Assembly: GCF_021532615.1 (NCBI RefSeq)
Contig: NZ_JAKGAQ010000001.1
Location: 372,001-436,000 of the forward strand
Source of the DNA: Octadecabacter dasysiphoniae
Lineage (GTDB): Bacteria > Pseudomonadota > Alphaproteobacteria > Rhodobacterales > Rhodobacteraceae
Length of the DNA stretch: 64,000 nucleotides
Direction: 5' to 3'
Under the pieces are notes generated by a model. It was not told the origin of the DNA and searched no databases. It saw nothing but the letters and a program-made list of their open reading frames with translations. Position numbers and translations under genes: made by a program. Positions 61,541 to 64,000 of this stretch are shown in pieces (position 1 is the stretch's first letter; each line of letters starts with the position of its first letter).

Positions 61541-61626
61541 GGGCCAGATCGCCTTACGTATTGCTATTCTGCTTCTCTATAGCAGATTTGGTGAACAAAT
61601 TGCAAATTTGGATATTTACATTCAAG

Positions 61627-61638
61627 TTTGTATACAGA
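61627..61638. promoter_or_regulatory. FCD/GntR-type operator in the GntR-ABC divergent region
   Basis: TTTGTATACAGA, ten of twelve bases as in the palindrome at 60814-60825. It lies 87 bp from gntR and 34 bp from the ABC start, so it can control both. Confidence 0.6.
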
Positions 61639-61671
61639 ATGATCAATGCAAGACGAAATGTGAGGGAATCA

Positions 61672-62760
61672 ATGCCGACTATACGCCTCGAACGACTGGT
61701 GAAGCGCTATGGTGCTGTTGAGGTCCTGCATGGGATCGATCTGGATATGGCGGAGCACGAGTTTACTGTGCTGGTCGGCCCGTCCGGCTGCGGCAAGTCC
61801 ACGACGCTGCGGATGATTGCAGGGCTTGAGGACGTATCGGACGGCGAAGTCTATATGGACGGTAAGCCGATCAGCAATCTGGACCCAAAGGACCGCGACA
61901 TCGCGATGGTGTTTCAGGACTACGCCCTTTACCCGCACATGAACGTCGCCAAGAACATGTCGTTTTCACTGCGTCTGCAAAAGCGTCCACAGGCGGAGAT
62001 CAACAAAAAGGTCATGGAAGTGGCCAAGATGATTGGCCTTGATCAATTTCTTGACCGCAAGCCTGGTGAATTGTCCGGCGGTCAGCGCCAGCGCGTCGCG
62101 ATGGGGCGTGCGCTGTGCCGTGATGCCAGCACGTTCCTGTTTGATGAACCGCTGTCCAATTTGGACGCAAAGCTGCGCGGGCAGATGCGGGCGGAACTGG
62201 CGTTGATGCGTCAAAACGTCAAAAAGAACATGATTTATGTGACCCACGACCAGATCGAAGCCATGACATTGGCGGATCGGATTGTCGTGATGAACGGCGG
62301 ACATATCCAACAGCAAGGCACGCCAGCGGAGTTGTTCAAAAACCCCGTGAACAAATTTGTGGCCGGTTTCCTTGGATCCCCGCCGATGAATTTTCTGGAC
62401 GCTGAGTTGGTCGACGAGGGTGGCACGCTGATGGCGAAGGGCGACGGGTTTAACATCGCGCTGCCCGCTGAACTGGCAAACCGCGCGCAAAAGCTGGCGC
62501 TGGGCACCGCGACCTTGGGCATTCGCCCGTCCGATCTGGAATATTCTGCCGACGCGCCCGATGCGGCGTCGTTTGACCTGAATGTTGTGATTTCCGAATA
62601 TGTAGGCGCGCAATCCGTGCTGATCTGTTCGTGTGGCGATGCCAAAATCACCGTTGAGATCAAATCTGAAACACCCATTGCGCTTGGGGAAACCCTGCGC
62701 TTTGCAGTGCGCCCCGAGGGGCTGCATCTGTTCGATCCAAAGACCGAAATGGCAATCTAG
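61672..62760 (+). CDS. ABC sugar importer ATP-binding protein (MalK/UgpC type)
   Basis: 362 residues from the ATG at 61672 (GAGGGA upstream). Walker A GPSGCGKST, DIAMVFQDYALYPHM, signature LSGGQRQRVAMGRALCRD, Walker B FLFDEPLSNL and a C-terminal TOBE regulatory domain (about 240-362, LGSPPMNFLDAEL). Energises uptake of the sugar captured by the next gene. The upstream open frame to 61501 overlaps gntR and has no start signal. Confidence 0.94.
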   Translation: MPTIRLERLVKRYGAVEVLHGIDLDMAEHEFTVLVGPSGCGKSTTLRMIAGLEDVSDGEVYMDGKPISNLDPKDRDIAMVFQDYALYPHMNVAKNMSFSLRLQKRPQAEINKKVMEVAKMIGLDQFLDRKPGELSGGQRQRVAMGRALCRDASTFLFDEPLSNLDAKLRGQMRAELALMRQNVKKNMIYVTHDQIEAMTLADRIVVMNGGHIQQQGTPAELFKNPVNKFVAGFLGSPPMNFLDAELVDEGGTLMAKGDGFNIALPAELANRAQKLALGTATLGIRPSDLEYSADAPDAASFDLNVVISEYVGAQSVLICSCGDAKITVEIKSETPIALGETLRFAVRPEGLHLFDPKTEMAI

Positions 62761-62790
62761 GCCATCAATTTTAGCATCTGGGAGGATAAA

Positions 62791-64000
62791 ATGCTGAAGT
62801 TACTAACATCAACCACGTTCATCGCGGGGGTTGCGCTGACCAGCGCCGCATACGCCGATGGACATGCTGAGGGGCCATATGCGGCCTATGAAGGCACGAC
62901 ATTGATCGTGAACTTCCCCAGCCACCCCCACTATAACGCCGTGCTTGAGGTTCTGCCGCAGTTCACCGAGGAAACGGGGATCAATGTCGAAGTCGACATG
63001 CTGCCCTACCTTGATATGCGCGAACGTCAGACGCTTGAATTGTCGCTCGACGAGGGCGCCTATGACATGATCGCCTATGTGGTCTTTTCAAAGGCCGATT
63101 ACGTTTATGCGGATCAGATCTACAACCTTGCGCCGTTCTTTATGAACCCGCGTTTGGCTGATCCGAACTATGACGCAGGCGATCTGATTGACGGCTACGT
63201 CCAGAACATCGGTGTTGCTGGCGGCGAAAAGGGATACCTTCCCGGTCCGACTGGGTCTTTGTACGGTTTGCCGTTCGGGTCCGAGACATCGGTGATGTAT
63301 TACCGCACGGACGTGTTCGAAGAACTGGGTCTTGAGCCCGCAGCGGATTACGACACGCTGTTGGAACAGGCTTGCGCCATTCCAGAAGCCATGCCCGGCA
63401 TGGGCGGGGTCGCATCACGTGCGGCATCCGGTCACCAGGCATCCCACGCGTTCCTTTTGCACCTCGCGCCTCTGGGCGGACGTGTGTTTGACGCGGCTTG
63501 GAACCCGATCATCAACTCTGCTGAGGGCGTTGCAGCCGCAGAAGCGTTGAAGACAATCGTGGATTGCGGACCTGAAGGGTCTTCTGCGTTCGGTCCGTCC
63601 GAAGCAGCAAACGCATTCGCACAAGGCCAAGCGGCCATGTTCATCGACTCCATCGCATTCGCAGCTGGATTTGAGGACGAAAGCCGTTCGACCGTTGCAG
63701 GCAATGTTGGTTGGGCCGCACACCCTGCGGGCACGCGCGCTGCGTCCCAGACAGGTGGTTTTGGTATCGCGATCCCGCGCAATGCTGAAAACCCTGAGGC
63801 TGCGTTCTTGTTGGCACAGTGGTTGACCTCAAAAGAGGGCGATCTGGCTGTGGCGATGGCAGGCGGTAACCCGTCGCGGTTCTCGACCTACGAAAACGCT
63901 GAGCTGAACGCGAAGTACCCATGGTCCGCATCCTTTGGTGAGGCTTTGGCCGACGCCGATCCGGACTGGCGCCCGATCATCCCACCGTGGGGTCGTATCA
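62791..64000 (+). CDS. ABC sugar importer substrate-binding protein (cut by right edge)
   Basis: At least 403 codons, open to the window end, ATG at 62791 with GGAGG ahead. A signal peptide (cleavage near SAAYA|DG) and an SBP_bac_1-type domain follow: ALKTIVDCGPEGSSAFGPSEAANAFAQGQAAMFIDSI and GGFGIAIPRNAENPEAAFLLAQWLTS. Typical length is about 420-440 residues, so little is missing. Paired with the ATPase upstream, it should bind a sugar or polyol; permease genes are expected to the right. Confidence 0.93.
   Translation, partial: MLKLLTSTTFIAGVALTSAAYADGHAEGPYAAYEGTTLIVNFPSHPHYNAVLEVLPQFTEETGINVEVDMLPYLDMRERQTLELSLDEGAYDMIAYVVFSKADYVYADQIYNLAPFFMNPRLADPNYDAGDLIDGYVQNIGVAGGEKGYLPGPTGSLYGLPFGSETSVMYYRTDVFEELGLEPAADYDTLLEQACAIPEAMPGMGGVASRAASGHQASHAFLLHLAPLGGRVFDAAWNPIINSAEGVAAAEALKTIVDCGPEGSSAFGPSEAANAFAQGQAAMFIDSIAFAAGFEDESRSTVAGNVGWAAHPAGTRAASQTGGFGIAIPRNAENPEAAFLLAQWLTSKEGDLAVAMAGGNPSRFSTYENAELNAKYPWSASFGEALADADPDWRPIIPPWGRI

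Overview
The window looks like chromosomal core DNA from an alphaproteobacterium of the order Rhodobacterales (Roseobacter/Rhodobacteraceae type). The gene families and their order support this: a tad pilus cluster built as flp-cpaB-cpaC-ompA-cpaE-cpaF-tadB, a split aa3-oxidase operon (coxB-ctaB-ctaG-ctaE-surf1) followed by thrC and an M16 peptidase, with ctaD absent, and PTS-Ntr ptsP near lysC. I see no phage, transposase, integrase, CRISPR array, rRNA or tRNA. The window is densely coded, with many 1-4 bp start/stop overlaps.

Layout. 1-7430 (minus): Tad/Flp pilus genes, three small Flp pilins first and tadB running off the left edge. Two of the pilins are identical in protein but differ silently in DNA. 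7431-7783: divergent control region with a full CtrA-type site. 7784-13234: a lytic transglycosylase, then a four-gene set resembling the mycobacterial decaprenylphosphoryl-arabinose (DPA) pathway: a HAD-UbiA fusion on plus, facing a minus operon of DprE2-like, DprE1-like and multi-TM genes. 13346-21010 (minus): GNAT, 3-oxoacid CoA-transferase, topA, dprA, a small membrane protein and tldD. 21033-28701 (plus): cytochrome oxidase operon, thrC, M16 peptidase and GNAT, with a perfect FNR-type site at the head. 28824-36141: FAD-linked oxidase, lysC and ptsP, the last two separated by a GNAT/LysR/aldo-keto reductase group. 36138-46159: EcsC, GNAT, flavin reductase, SulP transporter, a membrane-protein gene broken by an in-frame TGA, mtnP-apt, DUF1178, NUDIX and modABC. 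46156-54902 (minus): a peptide-uptake operon (M20 deacylase, dppABC, double ATPase) with an aldehyde dehydrogenase and a P1 peptidase. 54948-56618: a PAS-GGDEF diguanylate cyclase. 56764-64000: a sugar or sugar-acid catabolic locus (FGGY kinase, class II aldolase, HAD, metallo-beta-lactamase hydrolase, GntR) divergent from an ABC sugar importer cut by the right edge.

Working together. The strongest system-level hypothesis is that the DPA-type set beside the Tad pilus makes a polyprenyl-linked D-arabinofuranose donor. Use on pili or on envelope glycan is open, because no arabinosyltransferase is visible here. The right-hand locus has TTTGTATACA-type palindromes at both its divergent promoters, which fits control of the whole unit by its own FCD-GntR regulator. 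A dispersed intergenic element (an AT-rich TTTGGTT...AAATATTC core next to GC-rich hairpins) occurs three times.
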